Made by a program: the position numbers and the translations under genes. From NCBI GenBank assembly GCA_910591455.2, contig OU342809.1:13037815-13101814 (forward strand): a stretch of 64,000 nucleotides of DNA, written 5' to 3'. The notes beneath the pieces were generated by a model that saw only the letters and a list, made by a program, of their open reading frames with translations, had not been told where the DNA came from and did not search any database. The DNA comes from Pholis gunnellus. Taxonomy: Eukaryota > Chordata > Actinopteri > Perciformes > Pholidae. Positions within the stretch are counted from its first letter, which is position 1, and every line of letters starts with the position of its first letter. Shown piece after piece: positions 11,571 to 22,540 of this stretch.

Positions 11571-12460
11571 ACTATTTATTTTTTTAAAAGAAAGCAGCTA
11601 AAGCTAATGAGATTATTTAACGAGATGTTCTTTTTGTAGAGTGAGTTGTTTTAATTTTATAGCAATTGTGAGACACAAATGGATGGCTAGATAGATGAAC
11701 CAACATCAGAATCTTCCGATTTTAAAAGTTGTGTCACCTGAAAAATCTGAATTCTCAGGATGGTTCAATAACAGCAAATATCTAATTACTTCTGCCATGT
11801 TTCCCCACCTGCCTGTCACACTTTTGGAGAAAGCCACTTAAAAACAGGTTAGTTCACAAATGATCTGCTATATTTGTATTAACGCCTCAGCTGGTGGCAC
11901 AGAAAGCCCCTGAAGATACGCACCGTGCAAATCATTAAAGGAACAATCTTCTACTAGTTCACTCCCCTCATCGTAGACCAGATCATATTCCAGGCTTACA
12001 CTAAACTACTTGATACATACCTTTTGATGTGTTTTGATTGATTAATGTTTGCTTTAGATTCTAAAAATATTTGTCCATTTCTGACAGCATTAATCATGTC
12101 ATTTAAAAATAATAACTTGCCCAGTTACCGATTTAATCCGAAATTTTAAAGCAGAAAATTCACAAGTCTGATTTAACTTACTTATAGTTGGTCTATGGAT
12201 GGGGAGAAACCATATTTTAATGGTTTTTTTGCAAACACTAGTCATCATAGCCATCATGAAGAAAACATTATTTAAAATGTTTTTAAGGGTAACAAGTGTG
12301 CAGACCCTTCATGGTGTGAATAAGTTGAGTTTGATAATTTTGCAGCCAAGGAAAGCTCTCCATTTCAAAAAGTCTTTTCAGGGTGCAGGTGGAAGGTTGC
12401 AATAAAGCAGAGCATGGCTGCTTATAATGGGAGATAAATCTTCTATGTTTCCTCCATTAT
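11571..12460. other. AT-rich stretch, nothing recognised
   Basis: AT-rich with short frames of no significance. A plus-strand 68-residue frame (12199-12405) lacks any family signature. Confidence 0.5.
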
Positions 12461-12620
12461 TTTTATTACATTATGTGCCATTACATATGAATGTGCTTAG
12501 CAGATGTCTCAAAGCATTGCAACTTACATAACTTATATTCGAGCTCATAACCCATTTATACAGTGGAGCATGACACCAACTCAGATGAGGAACATTTGTC
12601 AAGGATGGAATGACAGCACA
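12461..12620 (-). mobile_element. Decayed tRNA-derived SINE, minus orientation
   Basis: Read on the plus strand, the order is TTATTACATTATGTGCCATT, GCTTAGCAGATG, GCAACTTACATAA, CCCATTTATACAG, then a TTGTCAAGGAT remnant. This is the reverse complement of the 3' half of common teleost SINEs, whose forward tail reads GTAAGTCGC then GCGTCTGCTAAATG. The 5' end with boxes A and B is not recognisable. The copy is old. Confidence 0.55.
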
Positions 12621-12916
12621 CAATGAAGCAATATCAGCCTTTAAAATAACTTTACCTTTTCTTTCCCCCCCTCACTCATTCACTGGCTTGCTCTTTTCTC
12701 TCTGATAGGGGACTCGGCGTCTTGTGGGTTAAAAGAAAGGAACTGATTTTATAAGGGAACTGTAGGCGCAGTCATGGATCTAATCATCACGGGGGGATGC
12801 AGGTAACATCAGTCAGTGACATGGAGCAACATGATATCAGACACGGAATAGATCACTGTCTGTGTGGTATACATAGCACCACTCTTGCTGAGACCTCATC
12901 CTTCAAAGGGGCAAAC
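12621..12916. other. Spacer between two decayed SINEs
   Basis: A balanced patch with a C-run near 12665, a pyrimidine-rich stretch, and ATCTAATCATCACGG near 12780. No gene. Just under 300 bp separate the two oppositely oriented SINE remnants. Confidence 0.35.
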
Positions 12917-13055
12917 TGGTTGTGGTTAGGGAACTGAACTTGGTGCAAGAGGGCTGCAGGTTCAATATCTCCAGTCAGAGACTGAGCAAGATACTTAACC
13001 TGAGCTGCCTCAATGAACATCCCAACTAATAAATAGATGGCATATAAAATGTCAG
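12917..13055 (+). mobile_element. Decayed tRNA-derived SINE, plus orientation
   Basis: The sequence runs GTGGTTAGGGAACTGAAC, GGGCTGCAGGTTCAATATC, GACTGAGCAAGATACTTAAC, CTGAGCTGCCTCAATGAACA and ATAAATAGATGGCATATAAA. This is the order of blocks in common teleost SINEs, with a box B-like GGTTCAATATC at 12959-12969. The 3' tail is lost or unrecognisable. It is too diverged to give a tRNA fold. Confidence 0.65.
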
Positions 13056-13359
13056 CACAGCGCCGGCAGATAGGAGCACAACAATAATAACACACCGCGT
13101 ATGCTAGGACTCTGCATATCACAACATTCATAATCTAGATGTCTATACAGCTGCATATGATTCCTTATATATGTGCATTAAATACATTACTGGTACAGAA
13201 TCAACACTGATTTTGAGGCGTTGTTTATTCTCATCTTACTTTGTTATTTACGTTGTCTAATTAGTTTTATGTTTCATCATTAATCTTAATAGGTTTTATT
13301 CCTCCTTTGTTACTGAGACTGTTTAGTTATTATAAATTGGTTTAGCTTTTTCATTTCAT

Positions 13360-13455
13360 ATTTTGGGATATTTTGGGATATCTTTCTTGTTTTACTCTGT
13401 GAAGCACTTTGAGGTCTATAATTAAATTGCATTATCATTTGTTATTGTTATTACC
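13360..13455 (+). mobile_element. Possible 3' tail of an old LINE-type element
   Basis: TTTTACTCTGTGAAGCACTT followed by TGAGG and then an AT-rich stretch with TTGTTATTGTTATTA resembles 3' ends of L2-like elements, in which TGTGAAGCACTTTG precedes short A/T repeats. A 10-bp direct repeat (TTTTGGGATA, twice) lies at 13361-13380. The match is short, so this is tentative. Confidence 0.3.
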
Positions 13456-13799
13456 ATGTGAATACCTGTCTGATCATGGTTAAACCCTTGAGTAAGGAAT
13501 AGTTTTTTTTCTGTACCTTGGTTCTCAAGTTTCTGTCCAATGTTTACTGAGCAAGGGAAAAAAATCAATAAACCAACAGGACAACGAGTCTCAGAGGATT
13601 TCACTTTGGATTAAGAATAGAGAAAAAAGGACAGAATGCAATACAGAGATTGCATTATGACATTATTATCAAAATCCTCATTGATTACTGATGTGTAAAA
13701 ATAAAAAGGTAATCCTACAAGTAGTAATTGAAACGAAATCCAGCAGCTCAGTGTTCGACTGGGAATGATAGCCAATGACATGACATTAAGCAACGTGAG

Positions 13800-14170
13800 A
13801 CAAGGGGCAGTGGTTTAAGTGATCTGGCAGGCGGTACGATGCCCTCCTGTCAGGATCGATCAGTCCTGCTGAAATTTAGAGCAACACTCTAAATTGGTCT
13901 TAATGGTGTGTTTCATCCTCCAGTCTCCTCCACACATTGACAGGGAGCCAGTGTCCTTCATCACGCCGGGTTCCTGCCCTCCCTTTCAATCTGGGCATAC
14001 CACTGATCCCTGCTCTCTGAGGAGAGGGAGCAAATCGGGCCGGGGGCACCCACGGCATGGAGTGGCTTACATCCCACCTGAGATAGTCAGGGAGGTTCCC
14101 CTTTTATAGGTGCTAAAATAGCGTGCAAAATAAGCAGCGATTTTCTGATCTGATCAGAAATCCACTTCTT
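13800..14170. promoter_or_regulatory. Candidate conserved element bracketed by two short palindromes
   Basis: A balanced block of about 370 bp. Near its left edge is AATTTAGAG-CAACA-CTCTAAATT at 13873-13895, and at its right edge is TTTCTGATC-T-GATCAGAAA at 14142-14160. Both have perfect 9-bp arms. A 71-residue plus frame (13894-14109) covers the middle but has no protein signature. The palindromes could be dimeric factor sites. Confidence 0.35.
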
Positions 14171-14440
14171 GAGCATGTGAATTATCAAAAGGCACTGGAA
14201 AGCACACAGAGAGTCACCAATATGAACTAATGGTGTATATGGCGGTGGCTTCTGTCTCACTCTTTAACAGGGCAGACCCATAAGGGGAAAAAAAACAACC
14301 TCTATGCCCCTTTCCCACTCTGTTGGAAAGTAATCTGCTTACATCATTAGGCTAAGCTTGCTGAAACAAATTACCAGATGTTGTGTTCTTTTTTCTCTCA
14401 TCTTTTTGTCAGCGTTTTAAAATACCCTCTGCCATTTTTC
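14171..14440. other. Mixed stretch, nothing recognised
   Basis: AT-rich with a poly-A run near 14286. No gene, repeat or motif cluster is apparent. Confidence 0.45.
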
Positions 14441-14447
14441 CTCACTA

Positions 14448-14456
14448 GCGCCCCCT
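14448..14456 (-). promoter_or_regulatory. Possible CTCF core
   Basis: On the minus strand the bases read AGGGGGCGC, the most conserved core of the CTCF motif, extended as AGGGGGCGCTAGTG. The upstream half of the motif matches poorly, so binding is uncertain. Confidence 0.25.
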
Positions 14457-14459
14457 CCT

Positions 14460-14680
14460 CTCCAACACCTCTACACAATAGGACCATTTGCAAATAACAA
14501 CAATTGGAAAAAGAAAAGTCCCTCCCGCTATTCACAGCCCCTATCTGGTTCTGTTCGGTTCATTTTCGGCCAATCCAGTAATGTAGCGGCTAATAACCTG
14601 AACAGAGAAGAAGAAAATACCAGGAAAAAGGGAGAATGAACTGAAGCAATTGAGGTCCCCCACCCGTGGTTGCACTTGGT
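14460..14680. promoter_or_regulatory. Weak candidate regulatory patch
   Basis: Balanced composition with AACAACAATTGG, CGGCCAATCC and GGCTAATAACC. The CCAAT core at about 14570 is the only named motif. No frame or repeat. Confidence 0.2.
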
Positions 14681-15600
14681 AGGGATTTTTGAGGGTCTAG
14701 TTTAGCTTATCACATTATAACCCATTTAGAGATAAAGACATGTCCCAGTGCTTATTATAACTCTGTAGCATGCTGAGCATGCAAACACATATTTCAACCC
14801 GCCTCCCTTTTAGATATTTTTAAGAGCAGATATAACGTTAACTCCAAAGTCAATACAGAAGTATTAGACAATGTGTGCTATGTCCTTGAAACACATTTAA
14901 ATGATGATATTGATATATTTGCAATGCTGTATTATTTCTAAAATGATCAATAAATGAATAATATTGCTTTAGTAAATTACTAATAAAATTTGGATTGAAT
15001 ATTCATAGTACAAAAAAAATGTAATAGTGCTAGGTTCTTCAAATAATCAATGAAAGATCAAAGTGGCCATCATTACTAAAATACTGTTTGTATAGATTCT
15101 GTTCAAACTAAAACAATCATACTGTATATACCGTCATAATATACTGTATATACCGTCATAATTGTTCACTAATTGTAGAAGAATTGTATGGAAGTTATCA
15201 TTATTATATTTTTACAATAACAACAATATTAATAATGTCTAATTTATGGACATTATTATTAGCGATGATATTTTGTATTGTTTCAAGTCATTATTGTGGG
15301 TATAAAATATCTATTCTACTTTAACACACTGTGTACATTTACAATTTTTTAAGTAAATGCAAGCTTGTCATTTAGTCTAAACCGCTTCCTTTTCAGGGGC
15401 ATTGGTGGCAAAATGGAGAGTTCACTCTTCACAATACAACCTGGCCTTACACTGTATGGGATTTAAAGAAAACGGTGTGCAACAAAGCCAAAATACTGTG
15501 CGCCTGGCCCTGACCTTATTTCTTGACACATAAAAGAATACATAAACAGATATATACTTTCAAATCAAAATGCTTGTGTATTTACCTCTTATCAACCGCC
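14681..15600. other. AT-rich stretch with a small tandem repeat
   Basis: Very AT-rich. Apart from the 22-bp duplication at 15119-15162 and one TCF/LEF core GATCAAAG at 15056-15063, nothing is recognised. Confidence 0.5.
15119..15162. repeat. Perfect 22-bp tandem duplication
   Basis: The unit ATACTGTATATACCGTCATA plus AT occurs twice head to tail with no mismatch. A recent slippage event is the simplest explanation. Confidence 0.95.
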
Positions 15601-16375
15601 TGGCAGCAATTGTGATTCATAGCAGTCATTTAAGTGATAATGCACTCATTCACTACACTAACAAACACATTCCTCCTGGTTATCAGTGTGCCGGCGTCGT
15701 TGCAATGCTAGTCGCCAAACAGGAGGCTGAAAACTCAAGATGGTGTTGATTGATAAATTGACAGGTTAATTTTCGGATGGATAATGAGAGTAAGACCCTG
15801 AAAGATGGTAGAGAGAAGTCTCTGGCCCTTTGCTCTACCTTGGATGCAGTGCCATCTATCTATTACAGGCAGAACCGCAACTCAGAGCAGGTACACTCAG
15901 GCCCTGCCAAATGTTTGTACCATCTAGGTTAAATGAGGTCTCAAGCTTCATATGTGTAAAGCCGTGTTATATTCCTTCAGACACAATAACCACAGCGCCA
16001 CAAAAATTAAGACGTTATTCAATTTGCACCATGGCTTGTAGATCTGTTAAAAAATAACTATGGTGGATAAGATTTCAGGAGACATTTTAAAATCTGACTC
16101 GGAACTGAAATATCATCTTCAGCTAATTTAATTCTAGAGATAATAAACAATTCTAATTTAAAAGTTTAAAAAGACTAAATGTATTGCGAGTTTGACATGT
16201 TCCCAACCGGCATTCACAAAAAGTGCAACTTTTCCACATATGTATAGTTGATCATTTCTGAGGCTTCTTTTTGACATATGTTCAGACAATACCATAGATC
16301 ATGATTTTGGATAATACTGTCATTTTCCATGGTTGCACTTAGCAAAATTGCATGTGAACAGTTAAAAAAAAAGAA
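15601..16375. other. Mixed stretch, possible weak regulatory patch
   Basis: The part from 15775 to 16045 is GC-balanced and contains a 75-residue plus frame without signature. The rest is AT-rich. Nothing firm can be assigned. Confidence 0.35.
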
Positions 16376-16379
16376 AATC

Positions 16380-16620
16380 CACTTCTGGAGCTTAATTAGA
16401 GGGCAAACTGTTAGAATGGAAGAGAGGGTTTAACTAGAGGTTAGACGGGTTTCTATATCTTACACACATTTCTACTGCTTGTCACTGCAATGTGCCACAT
16501 CTGCAAGCACTCTAATTAAGCCTCCACCACCGTTAATTTATAGCAATTCTCCATGAATCAGCATACAATGTAATGCTAATCAAATGGCACTATTTTACTT
16601 TCAGACCTAATGCCCATTAT
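16380..16620. promoter_or_regulatory. Candidate conserved element with inverted homeodomain motif pair
   Basis: The 11-mer CTTAATTAGAG at 16391-16401 recurs inverted as CTCTAATTAAG at 16510-16520. Each contains TAATTA/G, a Q50 homeodomain core. Between and after them lie GTTAATTTATAG and AATGCTAATC. The block is non-repetitive. Confidence 0.38.
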
Positions 16621-17640
16621 TTCTATATTTTGTCTACTGTACCTATTAGTGAATTTGTGTGCATCTGTAGGCAGAGATGTGTGGAAGTGATTTGAAATTG
16701 TAAGTTCAGGAAAAATCCTTCACCAAATATCAGGATGATAAGTACAAGAGAACCATAATTTCATTTTCTGAGTATAACCATGTCCCTCGTTGAATTTAAA
16801 TAAAAGTGTATGAACACTGCAAATCCTTGATAAAATTATAAAACCAGTTAACTTCAGATAAATTGCTACTGCTGTGACTGAATGCAACTATTTATCTATA
16901 TTGAAGTACAACAGGACAGAAAAATGACCCAATTCTTTTTTTCCCCATTCGCTCTTGTTTGTACTGAGGCTTCAAGAGACTCGGTCTCTTTTGGATTTGC
17001 CTCGATTGAATTTCCTGGCAACTCATCCTCTTTGCTGTCTTCCTAATAGTGAAGCAGGAGAACGATTTTTTTTAAATGTAGCATTTATCTAATTTATCTA
17101 AAAACAACGTTTTATACTGAATTTGATAAATGGCAAAATGTCATGAATTTATAATGCAGTTTTAGGGCAGAGTATGTTATATTACACAATTCCGGTTTTT
17201 ATAATGTGATGTTTCTCTTTTTTTTTTTTACCCAAATAAGTTTTATATTATCACCAGCCATGAAGCGTACACTCGAGGAACAATTTACATGCAGCACAAT
17301 ACACAAAGTCTCGCTCTCTGTGTATGTGCTTCAGTGAGGCAGCAGCGGCTCCGTTTAGCACAATGTTTGATGACATGACCACGACCATGAGAGAGGACAG
17401 GGATGCAGGGCGGGAAAAAAAGCTTTGGGTTGTTTTGTGTAAGCGAGGTGGATAACAGTATAACAATATATTTTCCTCTTGATGTTAATAACATGAAGAA
17501 GGAAAATAATGTGTAATTCTAAAATATAGGGTCCAAACTCAATTACCACTGCAGACTAAAAACACAGGTTTTGTCCATGATTTAAAAAAGTACCTGTACT
17601 CTGTATTGATCTAATTTATAATGCAAAGGCTGAATGCAAA
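16621..17640. other. AT-rich stretch, nothing recognised
   Basis: AT-rich with a T-run of 13 near 17218-17230. Overlapping minus frames near 17251-17549 share the same bases and have no protein signature. Confidence 0.5.
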
Positions 17641-18100
17641 TCAAACCAAAACTAATTAAACACCAACAAAAGTATGAAAAGACCCAAACAAACTGCAGAA
17701 CAATTTAAAATTCTGGTATGCACATCTACAATACTGTTCCACAACCATTTTCTCAAAGCACATTTTGTCCCGTATTGTTGAGATCGCACGCAATTGTGAT
17801 GAGAAGAATTATGGCTTACGGTGTCATTGTATTGCTGCTGATTACCAATAACCACATGGTCACAACTAGGGGTGCCCCACTCCTCCCATTCATTTGAACA
17901 GTGTTCTGAGGTCTGACAGACACAGGAACGAAAGGAAGGGTGCAGAGGACACATCTTGGGGGATTCACCCCATCTGAGACTCCAAAGCACCCAGCAGCTT
18001 GATCCTGTGTCACTCTGAGGGCATGGCTTGGCTCTCCCTTGATTTGCCTTTGAAATCTAAACGTTTAATTGTGGTCAATGAAAAGGGTTCAAGCAAATGA
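17641..18100. other. Mixed stretch with shadow frames
   Basis: Two overlapping minus-strand frames (17652-17990 and 17816-18013) are open in a balanced patch. Neither has a recognisable family or splice context. No repeat is seen. Confidence 0.4.
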
Positions 18101-18107
18101 ATGGTTG

Positions 18108-18235
18108 AAGAATATGAGTGGAGGGAGGGGCTGTAAAATGAGTATACATAAAAAGCAGGAGGGAGAAAAAAAATCAAGAGGGAATAATGAAATTAGGGAT
18201 GGGGCGAGAGAGAAAGAGAAACCAAGGCCTGGAGA
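18108..18235. repeat. Purine-rich low-complexity tract
   Basis: A plus-strand A/G-rich tract with GGAGGGAGGGG and several GAGA blocks. It explains the Lys/Glu/Gly-rich frame on the plus strand and its pyrimidine complement frame on the minus strand. Confidence 0.7.
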
Positions 18236-18369
18236 ACTTGAAGCACTGACCCCTATCGTCCGTGGTGAAAAGCAAGAGATTAGAAAGTGTTTCATGCTAA
18301 TTTCCATGGAGATTTCTGTAATTTCTCAAAAATTGCTTCTTCCCGCTTTGATTTGTCCATACTGCCTGG

Positions 18370-18620
18370 CCCCCTGCTAGTGTTGCGGGGTGGTCTGCTC
18401 TATCATGCTTCTGCTCTCGTGGGCCCCCCGATGGCCCCTCGCTGCGGCCAGCCGTCGTGAGATTACTGAAGCGGCGCTGACGTCTCTATCAGCTCGCGCC
18501 ACCGTCATGCCCTCTCCCAACCCCCCACCATCACTCGATCCCTTTCCCTCGGCCTAGCTTCCTTTCTGCCCACCCACCACCAACCCGCCCTCAGTGCAAA
18601 CCCTCACAGATCTGTCAGAT
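18370..18620. promoter_or_regulatory. CpG-rich island, candidate regulatory element
   Basis: Between 18386 and 18515 there are 13 CpG dinucleotides in about 130 bp, unlike the CpG-poor surroundings. It contains GCTGACGTCTC, close to a CRE half-site, and GAGATTACTGAAG. A pyrimidine-rich stretch follows. No donor site or supported frame marks it as an exon. An enhancer or unannotated promoter are both possible. Confidence 0.4.
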
Positions 18621-19440
18621 GATGGCTTCATTGGTTCGCGCTTCTCCCTGCAAACTCTTTTTTCACTCCCTCATCCCATCCTCTCATCCCTCCTAGAAAG
18701 CTGCACCACAAGAAAAATCTCTATCCCCCTCCCATTGTAGACTGTTTCACCTTTTGCTATCCCTCAGCCTTCTCTCTTTCTGCCTCATCCTAGTTTGTGC
18801 TTCTGCCTGCCACATCAAAGGAGAACCAGGGGTCACAGAGCCACAGGCATGGAATATAAATGCAGCCAACTGCGTGGCAGTATGGGAAATCAATCCTCTA
18901 AAGATAGCTCCATACACTTCATGAACCCATCATCAGTCTCTGATACATATAGTAACATATAGGAATTTGTGAAGCCTTTTGTGCATTGTAATGTATTCTA
19001 CACAGTACTCTCAAAACTACTTTTTTTCTGTTCTATATTTGTTCATTTTGAAAAGAATTTACAATATATGGTGTTGTTAGATAATATGTATGTACCTAAT
19101 GTTTATGAAAGAATTCTAAAAGATATATTCATTAAAGATGCCTCAAGTGTTAAAAAGTGTTGGGAAGGTGTTAAAAAAACTGATGCTGAAACACAAACTT
19201 GAAGCTCCCTTCAAGTCTGAGAATAACACTGCGGCAGAAATATGTAAACAACTTTTGTTGGAGGTCCTGAGCTGAAAGATTCATGCCAGCATACACAGGT
19301 GATGCTTCCTGCAATTTGTCATAATTGTATCCAACTTTGTCGTAAGCACCTGTGAAGCAGTTGGGCTGTCTAGTGGATGGTGGCAAGAAGTATGTGGCCG
19401 AATGATACAAAAAGAGACATCACACGGAGCAGCAGCAAAG
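18621..19440. other. Pyrimidine-rich then AT-rich stretch
   Basis: The first 200 bp is C/T-rich with short CTCATCCC repeats, then the sequence becomes AT-rich. The minus frames at 19171-19484 overlap each other and lack signatures. Confidence 0.4.
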
Positions 19441-19444
19441 CCAT

Positions 19445-19880
19445 TGTTATGAATTCTATAAGTCTTGAGGGATGAATGGGACAACTAGTGCGATTGCCAG
19501 ACACCGAGGTCTGTGGCGGGGTTCGATGGCTCCGTGTGGGGGCGACTGGCTCTGGTTGCTTAGCATTAGTATTAGATAAACACTCTGTCGGTAGATGTCA
19601 ACGTCTCCATTAATGCCGGAGCTGCCACACAGGCTGTGCTTGAGTGACACAGTGTTTTGTGGAGTGTGACAGGGGTTGTAAATGCTAACACTCTCTGGCT
19701 GCATCTCCCGAGCCTGGTGGAGCCAAACCCTGGCAACACCTGGGAGCGCAGAGGCACTAAACTCTGACACTCTGTGGAGATGATACACGCTGTCCTCTCG
19801 TCCTCATCTCGGGGACGGCCCAGCATTTACTGTAACAAACAACTTAATTCAGACTCATTAAAATCCATCAATTAAATTTC
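19445..19880. promoter_or_regulatory. Candidate conserved GC-balanced block
   Basis: About 400 bp of complex sequence with moderate CpG content, including GTTGCTTAGCATTAG, TCCATTAATGCCGG and, at the right edge, AACTTAATTCAGACTCATTA. Two overlapping minus frames (110 and 84 residues) are open but lack family signatures, and frames in two registers over one GC-rich patch are expected by chance. Confidence 0.35.
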
Positions 19881-20009
19881 AGTGTATAATTGCTGCTATT
19901 TTCTTACAATTTAAAAGCCTCATCAGTATTGGATTTATTTGAATTTAATAAACACAGAGTTTGAGACATATTATAAGGCATAAGTAGGGGACAAAAGGCT
20001 TAAACATCT

Positions 20010-20284
20010 TTGCTCACTTATCACTCCGTACCAACCGCGAGCAGATTAGCCTCATCTTGCTACCCCAAAAGGCTTTTCCGTAGTCTTTACAAACCACAAT
20101 ATGGAAGCTGTGTGTTCAGCACAAGTCTAATGCACTTAAAGCCTGCCACAAGTACACATATCCAGCCACACAATGAGCAGGATATGGGTTTTTCCATGCT
20201 TTCACTCGTGGACAGAGGGGTTTTCCAGTCAGTAATTATGCAGACAGGGGTATTCCAGTCAAAAATATTTTATTATTACTTTAC
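20010..20284. promoter_or_regulatory. Weak candidate regulatory patch
   Basis: Balanced sequence with a 13-bp near-repeat (GGGGTTTTCCAGTC and GGGGTATTCCAGTC) around 20217-20260. No supported frame. Confidence 0.22.
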
Positions 20285-20301
20285 TTTTTTTTTTTTTTTT
20301 T
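20285..20301. repeat. Poly-T run
   Basis: Seventeen T in a row. It follows TTTTATTATTACTTTAC, so on the minus strand an A-run precedes an AT-rich stretch, but no retroelement body is recognised next to it. Confidence 0.95.
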
Positions 20302-21640
20302 AACTTGAAAATGTACATGTAGCAAGTAGATTATCTTCAGAAACAAACTAAATTGTTGAGAGAGAGTTCTATTCTTCTCAATATATAAAAAAGTATTGTC
20401 CAAAACTACATATATAAACAGAAACCACATGACTTCAGCAAGGGACCATTTCAAAAAGTATTTATTGTCTAAACCTGTAGAAAATGTCGGAAAGATCATG
20501 ACTACAACAGAAGTTGATGTGTGTTAAGAAAAGTGGTAGGGGAGCAATATATACCAAACTCCAGTTGTACATAAAGTTCACAGTATATTTCATCTTTTTC
20601 TCCACTACATTTTGCAGCCGGAAAGGTTGAAATTTTTATCAGTCTGTGAAAACAGCATGGAGAATTAAACTGCCTTGAGCTCAATAATACTGGCCATGTA
20701 GGAGCTGCTGAGTTGTTCTGCAGGCTGGAGGGCTGGACAGTGTAGTGTACTCTTCCCCCTAATGCCCTGTCCATTGATCTTTCCCGTAACTACAGCTCCC
20801 CACAGAAACCCACACAATCTGTGCAGAGGAGTGCTCCTAGGCACCCCCCACTTCAAAGGTGCATATTTACTCTTAGAAATTTAGAGAAAGTGCAGCTGTG
20901 GATGCATCCTCCAACCTCAATCAATGATAGGGCTGGTCCTCCTGACCCACCCCCCTGCTGGCTAATAAAGTGCTTCTTAGGCTTGGTGGTTTCCCTGGAA
21001 GCCTTGTGGGGTTGGTTCAAACTAGCACTTAGGTTTGTTTCCATTGTCTCTTCTCGAAAATTGATTTTTAGAAAAATACTTATCTTGTTGCTCAATAAAG
21101 TTCCACAATGAATTACTGTAGACAGTTTTATTTTGTCCGAGATCTATTTATTTTTTAATTTGTGCTGAACCATGTGATGCACTGGAAGCAATTACCTTTT
21201 TTTGTATTAGAATAAAACTTTGCTATAACCTCAAGCCATGTAAATCAATACATGATTGAGTATTTTTAACCAACTTTCTGGCAGGGCGATTATGAAAAGA
21301 AATTGAACAATGATTGATTTAGATTTTTTTGTATCCTCAATAAGTATCCTGTCACACTACTCTCCAATAAAGCTGTAGTGCCCTCAAAATAATTTTAGAA
21401 TGAAATACAAAATAGACAGTAACAATATCTTTAATTAGCATTTTTCAAAGAATCTGCATTATGTCTACTTAACATGTCCTGTTTTCTTGTCTTTGACAAA
21501 CATATTTCATGCTGGGACGTACATTATCATAATTGTCATTTCCAATCTTCAAAAACAAATGTGTATTAAGACAGTAGCTAAAATAGTCCTTCTGCTGAAA
21601 ATCAGACAATCAAAATCATTTGTAATTAAGCACAGCGATA
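20302..21640. other. Mixed stretch, nothing recognised
   Basis: AT-rich flanks surround a balanced part from about 20640 to 21020 in which short frames are open on both strands over the same bases. No family signature and no recognised repeat. CCACCCCCCTGCTGG near 20948-20962 resembles a CTCF core on the minus strand but mismatches key positions. Confidence 0.4.
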
Positions 21641-21860
21641 TTCTAATTACAGATAATTCAAGCTACTCCGTGCTGCTTTCTGTCCCCCCTCTGCAACAAT
21701 TAGAAAAGTATATGTCAGCTGTGATTTTTTTCCTTTATTTCACTTTAAAGTGGCGCTGTGGGGGATTTATTCAAAAATAATGACATTTATAACTCTTCTC
21801 CGGAAGGACATTCATTCTCTCCTCAGCAGGAAAAACCTAAGTTTTAAGTGGCTGGAGTAA
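21640..21860. promoter_or_regulatory. Candidate conserved non-coding block
   Basis: Contains TTCTAATTACAGATAATTC, CAACAATTAG and TTTAAAGTGGCGC in a compact patch rich in homeodomain cores. The 97-residue plus frame that covers it has no signature. Confidence 0.27.
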
Positions 21861-22220
21861 AGGTCTGAAGCAATTTGCATATCTGCACAACACCATAAAA
21901 AGTTTCCCTTGACAATGTAGCATTCACTGTGCACAAATTATAATTGTTACAGCATAAAAACTAAAACTGCTACTCAAGAAATCCTTTCTCTTACAGCCAC
22001 ATTGATGACTGCACATGGATACACATTATTTTGCATGATGAGCTGCTGCAGTTGGCGGAGAACTAGTCACCTTGTGACTACATTGTCTGACATGTTTCAT
22101 CTCATCGTTATTCTGTAGGTGAGTGCCTGCCTAATAGGTACTTCCTTATAGCGTTGACTGCATTCTTCAAGTCTGTCACAATAGTGTTAGCTCTAAAAGC
22201 AGTGGAACAAGAACTTTTTT
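21861..22220. other. Mixed stretch, nothing recognised
   Basis: No gene, repeat or motif cluster is apparent. Confidence 0.4.
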
Positions 22221-22224
22221 TCAA

Positions 22225-22540
22225 TGTCATTAATCCTAACTTGTTTGGACTCCTCATGTTGGCTCTCCCACACATCTCTTTTTCTCTCTCAACACATACT
22301 ACTGCTCTCACTCTCTCTGCCTCGCTAACATGTCGACAGCAGTTTGTTAGTAGGTATCAGTTTTCAGTGAGCGGGCTGAGAGGGAGCGAGGGATGTGGTA
22401 ATCATCTCTATCTCCGGCTGCTTGGCAGCGTTCCCCTCGGCATGCTGGCAGACACTTGCCATTGAGCAGCTGTCAGGCAGAAAGGGTGTGGGATGTGGGC
22501 TCAAGCTACACAGGTCACGGTCATTTCTTTCCAAAAGCCA
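22225..22540. promoter_or_regulatory. Candidate conserved GC-balanced block
   Basis: About 300 bp with GGTAATCATCTC, TGGCAGACACTTGCC and a nuclear-receptor half-site AGGTCA near 22512. The frame on the plus strand (22154-22465) is low in information and starts in AT-rich sequence. Confidence 0.3.
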
